A stretch of DNA of 64,000 nucleotides from Portunus trituberculatus (taxonomy: Eukaryota > Arthropoda > Malacostraca > Decapoda > Portunidae), in assembly GCF_017591435.1 (NCBI RefSeq), contig NC_059304.1, positions 21,817,675 through 21,881,674 on the forward strand, written 5' to 3'. Positions within the stretch are counted from its first letter, which is position 1; every line of letters starts with the position of its first letter. Positions 63,575 to 64,000 of the stretch are shown piece by piece. Made by a program: the position numbers and the translations under genes. The notes beneath the pieces were generated by a model that saw only the letters and a list, made by a program, of their open reading frames with translations, was not told the DNA's origin and did no database searches.

Positions 63575-64000
63575 TATTTACCTAGTTGTATTTACCTAGT
63601 TGTAGTTTTACAGGGCCTGGGCTTTATGCTCGTGTGGTCCCGTCTCCATATCTACACTTATCCAATCTTACTTTAAAAGTGTGCACACTCTTTGCAGACA
63701 CTACTTCTTCATCTAAACTGTTCCACGTCTCAATACATCTCTGCGGGAAACTATATTTTTTAATATCTCTCAGACATCTTCCCTTTCTCAGCTTTTTACT
63801 ATGCGATCTTGTACTTGGATGTCATATTCTTCTCTCAAGATCAGTTTCTCATTATCCACTTGGTCCATTCCGTTGATCAATTTATAGACTTGTATCAGGT
63901 CTCCTCTCTCCCTTCTTTGTTCCAAGGTTGGTAGATCCATAGCCTTTAGTCTCTCCTCATATGTCATCCCTTCAAGTTCTGGGACCATTTTTGTAGCCAT
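63575..64000 (-). mobile_element. LINE family A 3' part, continues beyond the window
   Basis: 3' tail (TATTTACCTAGTTG twice on plus), then the C-terminal coding region (VPELEGMTYEERLKAMDLPT, LEQRRERGDLIQVYKLINGM) up to the window edge. Confidence 0.87.

Overview
This is a eukaryotic nuclear window from an arthropod, most likely a decapod crustacean (possibly a crab). The evidence is intron-rich animal genes, a very high load of long (TG)n, (GA)n and (AAG)n microsatellites, several decayed families of Jockey/CR1-like LINEs, tRNA-derived SINEs, and TA-flanked and 8-bp-duplication DNA transposons. The organism is inferred from repeat style and protein resemblance; no species marker is visible.

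Four protein-coding genes could be assembled from exons whose reading phases agree across every junction. (1) 176-4090, minus: an interleukin-17-receptor-like protein (cysteine-containing ectodomain, one membrane segment, intracellular SEFIR domain); the C terminus is complete and the N terminus is missing. (2) 6953-29214, minus: NOL8, a nucleolar RRM protein; six exons are found, with an 18.7-kb fourth intron made almost entirely of retroelements. The last exon was not found. (3) 33239-40677, plus: UBAC1 (KPC2), a ubiquitin-ligase subunit, complete in eight exons, with a long Ser/Pro-rich C-terminal extension. (4) 42883-58296, minus: PIH1D1, the substrate adaptor of the R2TP co-chaperone complex; six exons including the stop, first exon missing, first recognised intron 12.6 kb. 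UBAC1 and PIH1D1 are convergent, with separate poly(A) signals. NOL8 and UBAC1 are divergent across about 4 kb.

The rest is repeats. NOL8 intron 4 holds a head-to-tail run of minus-strand LINE copies (two near full length, with coiled-coil ORF1, endonuclease and reverse transcriptase), a foldback element with a roughly 579-bp (AAG)n expansion in one arm, an inverted LINE pair, and a SINE/(TG)n concatemer. A 1.05-kb terminal-inverted-repeat element with a broken cysteine-motif gene lies in NOL8 intron 3. The PIH1D1 intron is a dense field of (GA)n/(CT)n arrays plus a hAT-type element with a perfect 8-bp target duplication. A second hAT-type element lies at 59946-60716. The last 3 kb is a mosaic of SINE and LINE pieces joined by (TG)n.

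I saw no wholly new gene system. The most unusual signals are the asymmetric triplet expansion in a palindrome, the link between LINE/SINE ends and (TG)n tracts, the SINE families with shared core but different tRNA heads, and the SINE patched with other sequence at 25556-25977.
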